The notes under the pieces: generated by a model
Told to the model about the DNA's origin: nothing
Database searches by the model: none
The model's input: the letters and a program-made list of their open reading frames with translations, nothing else
Shown: in pieces, positions 24,380 through 32,152 of the stretch
Layout of the letters: every line of letters starts with the position of its first letter
Position numbering within the stretch: position 1 is the stretch's first letter
Translations under genes and position numbers: made by a program
Assembly (NCBI RefSeq): GCF_000834015.1
Contig: NZ_JXQI01000060.1
Location: 148,849 to 212,848, forward strand
Source: Prevotella pectinovora
GTDB taxonomy: Bacteria > Bacteroidota > Bacteroidia > Bacteroidales > Bacteroidaceae
Reading direction: 5' to 3'
DNA length: 64,000 bases

Positions 24380-24514
24380 AACCCAAATCAACTGTTAGGG
24401 CTTGCTTGGATTTTGTTTTTAGAAGGATGGATTTTGTTTGGCTTTTAACCCAAATCGGTCATTAGGGCTTGCATGGATTTTGTTTTTTAGAAGAGTGGAT
24501 TTTGTTTGGCTTTT
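24380..24514 (+). repeat. Tandem 67-bp direct repeat
   Basis: Two copies with starts at 24380 and 24447, each beginning AACCCAAATC and running through GGGCTTGC-TGGATTTTG to GTTTGGCTTTT. The same sequence recurs once in opposite orientation at 45189-45257. Confidence 0.8.
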
Positions 24515-24530
24515 AATGAGTAATAGCGGG

Positions 24531-24631
24531 CTATTGCGAATTAAAAACGAGCAAAAGACGCCTTATAAAAAGCAAAAGACTGCAAGCAGTTATTAAAATT
24601 ATACATTAAACGGCCTAATGACCGATTTGGG
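24531..24631 (+). repeat. Dispersed repeat R1, inserted copy
   Basis: A 101-bp unit from CTATTGCGAATTA to CCGATTTGGG, flanked on both sides by TTTAATGAGTAATAGCGGG (24512-24530 and 24632-24650). The homologous sequence at 45150-45200 (minus strand) has one copy of the flank and no insert. Another R1 copy is at 63784-63876 and a partial one at 1-54. Confidence 0.8.
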
Positions 24632-25030
24632 TTTAATGAGTAATAGCGGGTGTCGATATGAATAAAAGCAGCCCATATAGCCGATTCTTAGTAAAAAACA
24701 AGAATTTCCAAAAAACTGTCAGACCATCTGGTTTTTCGCCGTAACACTCTGACAAGCAGACAGTTGACTGTCATCCGATTGTCAGGCAATTGTCTGGATG
24801 GTTGGCTGACGAAAGGAATTGTCAGGTGTAAGGAATTCTGACGAAAGGAATTGCCAGCGTTGGCAGAATCACGAAAACAGGAATATGGGTATTAAAACTT
24901 TAACTTATTGGACAGACGTCTGACTGCAATTCTGCCCAACAGGGGCAAGCAGCGTGCCCATGATGGGTAAGCAGCGTTCTCCGGTTGGGCAAGCAGCGTG
25001 CCCATTTGAAGCCCCAGCCGGTCATTATGT
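24632..25030 (+). repeat. Copy B of composite dispersed element
   Basis: The longest copy. It includes the segment GTGTCGATATGAATAAAAG, the CTGTCAG-TCTGG module with palindrome GACAGTTGACTGTC, the AACAGGAATATGG module, and about three minisatellite units of type GGGCAAGCAGCGTGCCCA (24944-25003), ending in CCGGTCATTATG. No gene lies in 24248-25215. Confidence 0.8.
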
Positions 25031-25040
25031 ATAAAAAACA

Positions 25041-25088
25041 AAAGATGATACATCTGCACTTGAATCAATGTGCGGATGTATCATCTTT
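25041..25088 (-). terminator. Hairpin terminator downstream of rpsU
   Basis: AAAGATGATACATC (25041-25054) pairs with GATGTATCATCTTT (25075-25088), with an added TGCAC/GTGCG-type extension. On the minus strand it is followed by TTTTGTTTTTTA. Confidence 0.75.
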
Positions 25089-25215
25089 GCAAGGGCTACG
25101 ACTTACAGTAAAGTCCCGGCACCTTAAATATTCTTTTGATTATCTACCTAAGTACACCTCCTGTTACAAAAGAATTGTTCAAAAAACTTTGTTAAAACGT
25201 CTCTCTTGAAGGAGA

Positions 25216-25407
25216 TTATTCCTCAGCGTCTCTCAGCTGCTGAACATAGATAGCGCGCTCCATCTTGAGTCTCTTGAGTACAGATGGCTTGTCAAACTGC
25301 TGACGGGCACGGAGCTCCTTAACAACACCTGTCTTCTCAAATTTTCTCTTGAACTTCTTCAAGGCTCTCTCGATGTTCTCGCCTTCCTTAACTGGTACAA
25401 TAATCAT
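25216..25407 (-). CDS. rpsU: Ribosomal protein bS21
   Basis: A 63-residue small-subunit protein that sits near the anti-Shine-Dalgarno end of 16S rRNA. The sequence MIIVPVKEGENIERALKKFKRKFEKTGVVKELRARQ is typical. A leader of about 60 nt from a TAATTTTG box (25475-25482) is purine-rich but shows no Shine-Dalgarno core, in keeping with the other genes here. It is monocistronic. Confidence 0.97.
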   Translation of the reverse strand: MIIVPVKEGENIERALKKFKRKFEKTGVVKELRARQQFDKPSVLKRLKMERAIYVQQLRDAEE

Positions 25408-25474
25408 TTTTTCTTTTTTGTTTTATTTGGTTATACTTAATTAATTATATATCAGATGCTTTGATAAGCGGCTG

Positions 25475-25482
25475 CAAAATTA
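25475..25482 (-). promoter_or_regulatory. rpsU promoter -7 box
   Basis: TAATTTTG on the minus strand; the -33 element is not a clear TTTG at the usual spacing. Confidence 0.5.
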
Positions 25483-25600
25483 CTTCTATTTTTCAAATCT
25501 TGCAAGTTTTTACGTCAAAATATAAGAAAGTTGCATACTTTCTCATGTAAAGTTGCCAAGTTTCCCATTAAAAACCAGCAAGTTTCCCATAGAAAGCAGC

Positions 25601-25810
25601 CTATTTCCCGAATTCTTTCAGTTTGTCGCCGTCTATAAATACAAAGCCGCTCTTTCTTGCCACGAGCGTCTTTGCCGTAGCTCAATTGTCTGACGGCAGA
25701 CTTTTGTCGCCAGGCTTTTCGTTCTCTTCAAAGCGGCTTGCCGCCGACTGTCAACAAGTTACAATCATCATCAAGGCGACAAGCACGCTGTATTTCCGGA
25801 TATTCATCAT
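25601..25810 (-). pseudogene. Remnant of a small lipoprotein gene with two in-frame TGA codons
   Basis: A frame starting ATGATG at 25810 overlaps the pepP stop codon. It encodes a perfect lipoprotein signal, MMNIRKYSVLVALMMIVTC, and then meets TGA (25751-25753) directly after the lipobox cysteine. The same frame continues for 22 residues (QSAASRFEENEKPGDKSLPSDN), meets a second TGA, and runs 26 more residues (including KSGFVFIDGDKLKEFGK) to TAG at 25601. There are no frameshifts. Most likely a decayed exported protein once translationally coupled to pepP. A 19-residue lipopeptide could still be made. Confidence 0.5.
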
Positions 25811-27600
25811 ATCCTTGCGGTGTTAGTCTTCAACCATTCCTTTTCTTCGTCGTTGAGCAATGGCGAGAGCTTCTCGAATACCATCTTGTGATAGTCGTTG
25901 AGCCACTGTTTCTCTTCTGCCGTGAGCATGCCGAGATCGGCACAGTCAAGGTCGATAGGACAGAGGGTGAGCGACTCGAACTGCAGGAATTTGCCGAATT
26001 CCGTCTCAATGAAGTCTTTGACTATCAGCGTGTTCTCAATTCTCACTCCGAACTTGCCGGCGAGGTACAGTCCCGGCTCGTCGGTCACAGTCATGCCTGC
26101 CTGGAGCGGTGCCGGTTTCCATTCCATCCTTATCTGATGAGGGCCTTCGTGTACATTGAGGTAGCTGCCCACGCCGTGGCCCGTGCCGTGCATATAGTTG
26201 AGTCCTTCTTTCCACATCGCCTGTCTTGCCAGGATATCAAGCTGGGTGCCGCTGGCATGGTTGGGGAACTTACACAATTCCAGTTGTATATGACCTTTTA
26301 GCACAAGGGTGTACACTTTCTTCTGCTCCTCGGTCACAGGACCGAGAGGTATGGTGCGGGTGATGTCTGTCGTGCCGTCGAGATATTGCGCTCCGCTGTC
26401 GAGCAGGAGGAAACCGCGCGGTTTCAGTTCCACATCCGTTTCAGGTGTAGCCTCGTAGTGAACGATGGCTCCATGTTCCTGATATGCGGCGATGGTGTCG
26501 AACGAGACTCCCTTGAAGAGCGGCTGCTCAGCCCTGAGCGACGTGAGTTTCTTCTCCACTGTCAGCTCCGTCTGTCCGCCAGCCTCAACGGCGGGTTTCA
26601 GCCAGTGGAGGAACTTCACCATTGCCACGCCGTCGCGGAGCATGGCACTATGGAATCCTCGTATTTCAGCCTCGTTCTTCACACACTTCAGATAAGGCAC
26701 CGGCGATGCCGCCTCCACCACTTTCTTTGCGCTGACGGCAGAGAAGAGGGCATAGTTCACCTGATTGGGGTCGAGCAGGATATTGTAGCCATCGAAATGA
26801 CGAAGTCCCTCGACTACATTTCCATAATCCTCCACCACCACTCCGGCTGCCTTGAGAGCGTCGGCTGCAGATGGCGCAAGTTTCACCTTATTTATATATA
26901 ATATAGTCTTCTCCACATCGATGAGGAGATAAGCCACAGCCACAGGATTGCAATGCACGTCGGAGCCGCGCAGGTTCAGTGTCCATGCGATGTCGTCGAG
27001 GGCGGTCACGAGCAACGCCTCTGCCCCACTCCGCTTCACTGCGGTCCGGATTCTCTGAAGTTTGCTTTCAGCAGTCTCTCCGGCATATTCCAACGGATGC
27101 TGAACCACTGTATTCAGGGGGATTTCCGGACGGTCTTTCCAGATGATGTCCAGAGGGTCGAAATTGGTGCGGATGGTGATTCCTCCCTGCTGGCGCAGTT
27201 CTTCGGCAAGTCCTCTCACCTCGTTGGCGGCATTCACATATCCGTCGAGCCCCACTACAGCACCGTTGATATGGGCAAGCGACATTCCGAGCCATTGCGA
27301 TATGGTGGGAGTTCCTTCAACGCGCTCTTTCATCAGTTTGAACTCCGTGCCTTGCAGCTGTTCCTCAGCCGCTATGAAATATCTGGAGTCGGTCCATAGC
27401 GCAGCCTTGTCCATTGTCACCACTGCCGTTCCGGCGCTGCCGTCAAAACCGCTTATCCATTTCCTGCCTTCCCAATGGGCCGGCACGTACTCTCCGTTGT
27501 GGGGATCGGTGCTTGGAAAGATAAAGGCGTCGATGCTCTCTCTACGCATCACTTCACGCAGAGCTGCGAGCCTATCTTGAATCATTTGTGTCATAATCAT
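25807..27600 (-). CDS. pepP: Xaa-Pro aminopeptidase (aminopeptidase P, M24B)
   Basis: A 597-residue cytoplasmic metallopeptidase removing the first residue when proline is second. Two creatinase-type N-domains precede the pita-bread catalytic domain. The dinuclear metal ligands are visible: the Asp pair in LLLDSGAQYLDGTTDITRT, His in HGTGHGVGSYLNVHEGP, and Glu in TDEPGLY and RIENTLIV. The size matches the long (about 600-residue) eukaryote-like form usual in Bacteroidota. The exact start may be the second or third Met (MIMTQM). It has a full promoter at 27635-27666. Confidence 0.95.
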   Translation of the reverse strand: MIMTQMIQDRLAALREVMRRESIDAFIFPSTDPHNGEYVPAHWEGRKWISGFDGSAGTAVVTMDKAALWTDSRYFIAAEEQLQGTEFKLMKERVEGTPTISQWLGMSLAHINGAVVGLDGYVNAANEVRGLAEELRQQGGITIRTNFDPLDIIWKDRPEIPLNTVVQHPLEYAGETAESKLQRIRTAVKRSGAEALLVTALDDIAWTLNLRGSDVHCNPVAVAYLLIDVEKTILYINKVKLAPSAADALKAAGVVVEDYGNVVEGLRHFDGYNILLDPNQVNYALFSAVSAKKVVEAASPVPYLKCVKNEAEIRGFHSAMLRDGVAMVKFLHWLKPAVEAGGQTELTVEKKLTSLRAEQPLFKGVSFDTIAAYQEHGAIVHYEATPETDVELKPRGFLLLDSGAQYLDGTTDITRTIPLGPVTEEQKKVYTLVLKGHIQLELCKFPNHASGTQLDILARQAMWKEGLNYMHGTGHGVGSYLNVHEGPHQIRMEWKPAPLQAGMTVTDEPGLYLAGKFGVRIENTLIVKDFIETEFGKFLQFESLTLCPIDLDCADLGMLTAEEKQWLNDYHKMVFEKLSPLLNDEEKEWLKTNTARI

Positions 27601-27634
27601 AGTGCTTAATCTAACATTTGTAAAATCTGCTTTA

Positions 27635-27666
27635 CAAAGGTATATCTTTTCATAATTAATAACAAA
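27635..27666 (-). promoter_or_regulatory. pepP promoter
   Basis: TTTG, 20 bp, TACCTTTG on the minus strand, 35 bp before the start codon. Confidence 0.75.
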
Positions 27667-27707
27667 TTATAAGACGATTATGTTGCAATTTATCGAGTTT
27701 TTTTTCC

Positions 27708-27715
27708 TAACTTTG
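27708..27715 (+). promoter_or_regulatory. mdh promoter -7 box
   Basis: TAACTTTG, with GTTG near -33. It is divergent from the pepP promoter, with about 40 bp between the boxes. Confidence 0.6.
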
Positions 27716-27764
27716 CGGTGCGAATGACAAGACAACGAATATACATAAAAATAAATTTACAACT

Positions 27765-28757
27765 ATGGAATTTTTAACTAACGAAAAACTTGTTATCGTC
27801 GGTGCAGGCGGTATGATCGGTTCTAACATGGTACAGAGCGCTTTGATGCTCGGCCTCACTCCTAACATTTGTCTTTATGATATCTATGAGCCAGGTGTTC
27901 ACGGCGTATTCGACGAAATCCAGCAGTGTGCATTCCCTGGCGCTAACGTAACATATACTGTTGACCCGGCAGAGGCTTTCACTGGTGCTAAATCTATCAT
28001 TTCTTCAGGTGGCGCTCCTCGCAAGGACGGCATGACACGTGAGGATTTGCTGAAGGGCAACTGCAAGATCGCCGCTGAGTTCGGTGACAACATCAAGAAA
28101 TATTGTCCTGATGTTAAGCACGTGGTTGTTATCTTCAACCCTGCTGACGTAACAGCCCTGACAGCACTCATCCACTCTGGTCTGAAGCCAAACCAGCTGA
28201 CTTCTCTCGCTGCCCTCGACTCTACTCGTCTGCAGCAGGCTCTCGCACTGGAGTTCGGCGTTCAGCAGGACAAGGTGACCGGTGCTCACACATACGGTGG
28301 CCACGGCGAGCAGATGGCCGTATTCGCTTCTCAGGTTAAGGTTGACGGCAAGCCTCTCTCTGAGATGGGTCTCTCTGCAGAGCGTTGGGAGGAAATCAAG
28401 CACCACACCGTACAGGGTGGTTCTAACATCATCAAGCTCCGCGGCCGCAGCTCTTTCCAGAGCCCTGCTTACAATGCCGTGAAGATGATCGAGGCTGCCA
28501 TGGGCGGCAAGGAGTTCACACTGCCTGCAGGATGCTACGTAAACTGCGACAAGTGCGGATTCAAGAACGTGATGATGGCTATGCCTACAACTATCGACAA
28601 GACTGGCGTTCACTTCGTTGAGCCTAAGGGAACAGAAGAGGAGATGGCTTCTCTTGCCAAGTCTTATGAGCACCTCTGCAAGATGCGCGACGAGATTGTT
28701 GAACTCGGCATCGTTCCTCCTGTGGCAGAGTGGACAAAGATGAACCCGAACCTCTAA
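27765..28757 (+). CDS. mdh: Malate dehydrogenase
   Basis: A 330-residue NAD-dependent oxidoreductase interconverting malate and oxaloacetate, used in fumarate/succinate fermentation in this group. The Rossmann motif GAGGMIGSNM (residues 12-21), the substrate loop APRKDGMTREDLL and the catalytic His region GAHTYGGHGEQM are present. It is typical of the Bacteroidales lactate/malate dehydrogenase subgroup. It is monocistronic, between its own promoter and terminator. Confidence 0.93.
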   Translation: MEFLTNEKLVIVGAGGMIGSNMVQSALMLGLTPNICLYDIYEPGVHGVFDEIQQCAFPGANVTYTVDPAEAFTGAKSIISSGGAPRKDGMTREDLLKGNCKIAAEFGDNIKKYCPDVKHVVVIFNPADVTALTALIHSGLKPNQLTSLAALDSTRLQQALALEFGVQQDKVTGAHTYGGHGEQMAVFASQVKVDGKPLSEMGLSAERWEEIKHHTVQGGSNIIKLRGRSSFQSPAYNAVKMIEAAMGGKEFTLPAGCYVNCDKCGFKNVMMAMPTTIDKTGVHFVEPKGTEEEMASLAKSYEHLCKMRDEIVELGIVPPVAEWTKMNPNL

Positions 28758-28791
28758 TTCATCTGCCGACAATAACGGCACAAAAGATATG

Positions 28792-28828
28792 CGGGCGACA
28801 AGGAAGACAATTCCATGTCGCCCGTTTT
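28792..28828 (+). terminator. mdh terminator
   Basis: CGGGCGACA (28792-28800) pairs with TGTCGCCCG (28816-28824), followed by TTTT. Inner GGAA/TTCC pairs extend the stem. Confidence 0.85.
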
Positions 28829-28856
28829 CTTGATGAATAATATTTGATTAATATTT

Positions 28857-28924
28857 TCCCCCACGGCGTGGGGAATGAAACCCCACATTAGGGGGTTCTG
28901 TTCCCCACGACGTGGGGGATTTTT
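28857..28924. repeat. Large nested palindrome
   Basis: The arm TCCCCCACGGCGTGGGGAA (28857-28875) pairs with TTCCCCACGACGTGGGGGA (28901-28919) with one mismatch. Each arm is itself an inverted repeat (CCCCAC/GTGGGG), and the loop holds ACCCCACAT-AGGGGGT. It ends in TTTTT. It can form one long hairpin or two smaller ones. The rest of 28925-29085 holds only an AACCCAAATCG motif. Confidence 0.75.
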
Positions 28925-29085
28925 GGCATATATTTTTGTCTTCGTATTTTGGGGCAATTCATTTAACCCAAATCGCAAACAAGTATCTCTGCCGAAGGTT
29001 ATATCGTTTATCGCCTCAATGACCATAGCTTTGCTCTTGACAAAGAATAATTATCCTGCAACTGCTGAATGACAAAAAAAAGAAG

Positions 29086-29093
29086 TACATTTG
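29086..29093 (+). promoter_or_regulatory. Promoter -7 box for the carbonic-anhydrase-like gene
   Basis: TACATTTG, 35 bp before the ATG at 29129. Confidence 0.6.
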
Positions 29094-29128
29094 CAGAAGA
29101 TTAATAATATACATAACAAGAAAAATCA

Positions 29129-29641
29129 ATGGCACTTATAAAATCAATAAAGGGTCTCACTCCCAAATGGGGCAAGGACTGCTATTTCAGTGAGAACGCC
29201 GCAATTGTCGGCGAAGTGACGATGGGCGACGAATGCTCAATATGGTTCAATGCCGTGGTGCGCGGCGATGTGGCCCCCATTACAATCGGCAACAGAGTGA
29301 ACGTGCAGGACGGAGCCTGCGTACATGTGACCAACCAGACAGGACCTACGATAATCGAGGACGATGTGTCAATAGGCCACAATGCCACAGTACATGCATG
29401 CACAGTGCGCCGAGGTGCCCTGATAGGCATGGGCGCGACGGTGCTCGACAACGCTGAAGTGGGCGAAGGAGCAGTAGTTGCCGCCGGAGCACTCGTTCTG
29501 GGAGGCACTAAAATCGGCGAACATGAAATCTGGGGAGGTGTACCGGCAAAATTCATCAAGAAGACGAGACCGAACCAGGCGGAGAGCTTCGCACAACACT
29601 ACGTGGAATATTCAAAGTGGTATCTTGAGGAACAAGACTGA
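29129..29641 (+). CDS. Gamma-carbonic-anhydrase-like hexapeptide-repeat protein
   Basis: A 170-residue left-handed beta-helix protein of the gamma-CA/YrdA/PaaY group. Hexapeptide rungs run from residue 20 to 140 (GEVTMGDECSIWFNAVVRGDVAPITIGNRVNVQDGACVHV, IGHNATVHACTV, IGMGATVLDNAEVG). Candidate metal histidines occur in ACVHV and IGHNATVHA, in the usual arrangement between neighbouring subunits of a trimer. Carbonic anhydrase activity has been lost in many relatives, so the reaction is uncertain. It lies 47 bp upstream of priA and may share its transcript. Confidence 0.9.
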   Translation: MALIKSIKGLTPKWGKDCYFSENAAIVGEVTMGDECSIWFNAVVRGDVAPITIGNRVNVQDGACVHVTNQTGPTIIEDDVSIGHNATVHACTVRRGALIGMGATVLDNAEVGEGAVVAAGALVLGGTKIGEHEIWGGVPAKFIKKTRPNQAESFAQHYVEYSKWYLEEQD

Positions 29642-29688
29642 AAACGACGTTTCCACAATCCAAGAGCATCACAACCACATATCATCCT

Positions 29689-31974
29689 ATGACAGAAAGA
29701 CCGACGACATACGTTGACATCATATTGCCGCTGCCCCTCAACAGTCTCTTCACCTACTCCATTCCGGAGCCGTTGACAGAGGCGGTGAAGAGCGGCGTAA
29801 GGGTTATCGTGCCGTTCGGCAAGCAGAAGATGATGGTGGGACTGGCGGTGCGCATCCACGACAAGGAGCCGGAATTCAAGGTAAAGGACATCACGAGGGT
29901 GCTCGACACGACGCCTATCGTGACCGAAGACCAGCTGCGGATGTGGAACTGGATTGCAGATTATTACATGTCTCCCATCGGCGAGGTCTTCAACGCCGCA
30001 TTGCCTGCCGGACTGAAGGCTGAGGACGGGTTCAGGCCGAAGACGGAGACCTACGTCACACTGCCTGAGAACCTGCGCCACGAACAGGCGCTGCACATCG
30101 CTTTCGGCATGCTGAAGAGAGCACTGGCACAACTCAAGACATTCAACACATATCTGACACTCTCCCACTGGGACACCATTGTTGGCGACTGCACCGACGA
30201 ACCGGTGGTGGAGGTGACGAAAGATGAACTGATAAACGAATCGCATGCCACAGCCGGAGTCATGAAGCAACTGCTGGACAAGAAGATGCTCGTGACCTAC
30301 GAGAAGGAGGTGGGACGTCTGAACTGTGGCGGAGTGCCTCAGCTCGACAACGTGAAGCGACTGTCGGCAGCACAGCAGGAGGCATACAACAACATACTGT
30401 TCCAGTTTCTGAAAAAGAATGTGGTGCTGCTGCGCGGCGTGACGTCGAGCGGCAAGACGGAGATATACATCCATCTCATCAAGCAGGCACTGGAGCGCCA
30501 CGAGCAGGTGCTCTATCTCCTGCCGGAAATCGCCCTGACGGTACAGATAAGACAAAGGCTTCAGAAGGTGTTTGGCGACAGACTCGGTATCTACCATTCC
30601 AAATACAGTGATGCCGAGAGGGTGGAGATATGGAAGAAGCAACTCTCCGACTCACCTTACGATGTGATACTGGGAGCACGCTCCGCCGTATTGCTGCCGT
30701 TCTCCAAACTCGGTCTCGTGATAATCGACGAGGAACATGAAACGTCTTTCAAACAGCAGGACCCTGCACCGCGCTACCATGCCCGCAGCGTGGCGATAAT
30801 GCTCGCCCACCAGCATGGAGCGAAAACGCTGTTGGGCTCCGCCACACCGTCGGCAGAGAGCTGGCATAACGCCGAGACAGGCAAATACGGTCTTGTGGAA
30901 CTCGACGAGAGATACAAGGGCATCGAGATGCCGGAGATAAAGGTAGTGGACGTGAAGGACATGCAACGCCGCAAGATGATGTACGGTCCGATATCACCGC
31001 TGCTGCTCCAGACGATGAAAAAGGCATTGGATAACGGGGAGCAGGTGATACTGTTCCAGAACAGGCGCGGTTTTGCACCGATGGTGGAATGCCGCACCTG
31101 CGGATGGGTGCCGAAATGCGAAAACTGCGATGTCTCCCTCACCTTCCACAAGAACATGAACATGCTGACATGTCACTACTGCGGTTTCACCTACAGCGTG
31201 CCAAAGAAATGTCCGAACTGCGAGGGGGAGGACCTGAGGCCCTATGGGTATGGAACGGAGAAGATTGAGGAGAAGATAATGGAACTGTTCCCCAACGTGC
31301 CCGTTGCCAGGATGGACCTCGACACTACCCGTTCCCGCAACGCATACGAGAGAATAATAAATGACTTCTCTGCCGGGCGTACGAAGATTCTCATCGGAAC
31401 GCAGATGGTGAGCAAGGGACTCGATTTCGACCACGTACGTGTGGTGGGAATACTGAATGCCGACTCCATGCTCAACGTGCCCGACTTCAGGGCATACGAA
31501 CACGCCTTCACCATGATGTCGCAGGTGGCGGGAAGAGCAGGAAGGAAAGGCGACCGCGGACTGGTGATACTGCAGACGAAAGACGTGGAGCAGCCCATCA
31601 TAGAACAAGTGGTGACAAACAACTGGCGGGCATTCTATTCACAGCTGATGGCAGAGAGACGACTGTTCCACTACCCTCCCTTCTATAGGCTCATATATGT
31701 CTACCTGAAGCACAAAGACGATGACCGCGTGAACACGGCAGCGATAGAGATGGGCGGCAGACTGAGACAATGGCTTGGAGCAAGGGTGCTCGGTCCTGAC
31801 AAGCCTGCGGTATCGAAGGTGCGCACATTCTTCATCCGCAAGATAATGCTGAAGCTCGAACCGGGTATCGACATGAAGAGGGTGCGCCAGTGTCTGTTGC
31901 TCGCCGAGCGCCAGATGGAACAGGACAAGCGATACTCCTCCCTGCAGATTTACTACGACGTGGACCCGAGCTGA
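29689..31974 (+). CDS. priA: Primosomal protein N' (replication restart helicase)
   Basis: A 761-residue superfamily 2 helicase that reloads the replisome at stalled forks. The N-terminal 3'-DNA-binding domain starts at YVDIILPLPLNSLFTYSIPE. Walker A is GVTSSGKTEIY and Walker B is IIDEEHETSF. The zinc-binding insert with eight cysteines (CRTCGWVPKCENCD and CHYCGFTY-KKCPNC) is complete, and helicase motifs V-VI (GTQMVSKGLDFDHV and MMSQVAGRAGRKG) follow. The length is normal. It ends before a bidirectional terminator. Confidence 0.97.
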   Translation: MTERPTTYVDIILPLPLNSLFTYSIPEPLTEAVKSGVRVIVPFGKQKMMVGLAVRIHDKEPEFKVKDITRVLDTTPIVTEDQLRMWNWIADYYMSPIGEVFNAALPAGLKAEDGFRPKTETYVTLPENLRHEQALHIAFGMLKRALAQLKTFNTYLTLSHWDTIVGDCTDEPVVEVTKDELINESHATAGVMKQLLDKKMLVTYEKEVGRLNCGGVPQLDNVKRLSAAQQEAYNNILFQFLKKNVVLLRGVTSSGKTEIYIHLIKQALERHEQVLYLLPEIALTVQIRQRLQKVFGDRLGIYHSKYSDAERVEIWKKQLSDSPYDVILGARSAVLLPFSKLGLVIIDEEHETSFKQQDPAPRYHARSVAIMLAHQHGAKTLLGSATPSAESWHNAETGKYGLVELDERYKGIEMPEIKVVDVKDMQRRKMMYGPISPLLLQTMKKALDNGEQVILFQNRRGFAPMVECRTCGWVPKCENCDVSLTFHKNMNMLTCHYCGFTYSVPKKCPNCEGEDLRPYGYGTEKIEEKIMELFPNVPVARMDLDTTRSRNAYERIINDFSAGRTKILIGTQMVSKGLDFDHVRVVGILNADSMLNVPDFRAYEHAFTMMSQVAGRAGRKGDRGLVILQTKDVEQPIIEQVVTNNWRAFYSQLMAERRLFHYPPFYRLIYVYLKHKDDDRVNTAAIEMGGRLRQWLGARVLGPDKPAVSKVRTFFIRKIMLKLEPGIDMKRVRQCLLLAERQMEQDKRYSSLQIYYDVDPS

Positions 31975-32077
31975 CAGTCATCCGACTTCCGACAAACAAT
32001 ACAGAATAACAAATCAAGAAAAATAAATTGCCTTTATTACTATTACAAACACACCTAAAGGCAAGCGTACTACGAAT

Positions 32078-32114
32078 AATCCCCAGTTCTCTCACACCGA
32101 GACAACTGGGGATT
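32078..32114. terminator. Bidirectional terminator between priA and the FadL-type gene
   Basis: AATCCCCAGTT (32078-32088) pairs perfectly with AACTGGGGATT (32104-32114). Confidence 0.75.
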
Positions 32115-32152
32115 CATCATTTATGTGTGTTATTTCAAAGAGTAGTTTCTTA

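Noticed and set aside
24944..25003. Minisatellite of about 20 bp units as a possible CRISPR array
   Set aside because: Units are adjacent with no unique spacers of constant length, are palindromic and vary; no cas genes are present.
25408..25474. Shine-Dalgarno-based autoregulation of rpsU, reported in Flavobacterium
   Set aside because: The rpsU leader here shows only A-rich sequence with no AGGAGG-like core, so this mechanism is not supported.
29599..30642. Long open frames antisense to priA, gltX, rpoB and other GC-rich genes
   Set aside because: They are mirror frames of strongly recognised genes and have no signals or family resemblance of their own.
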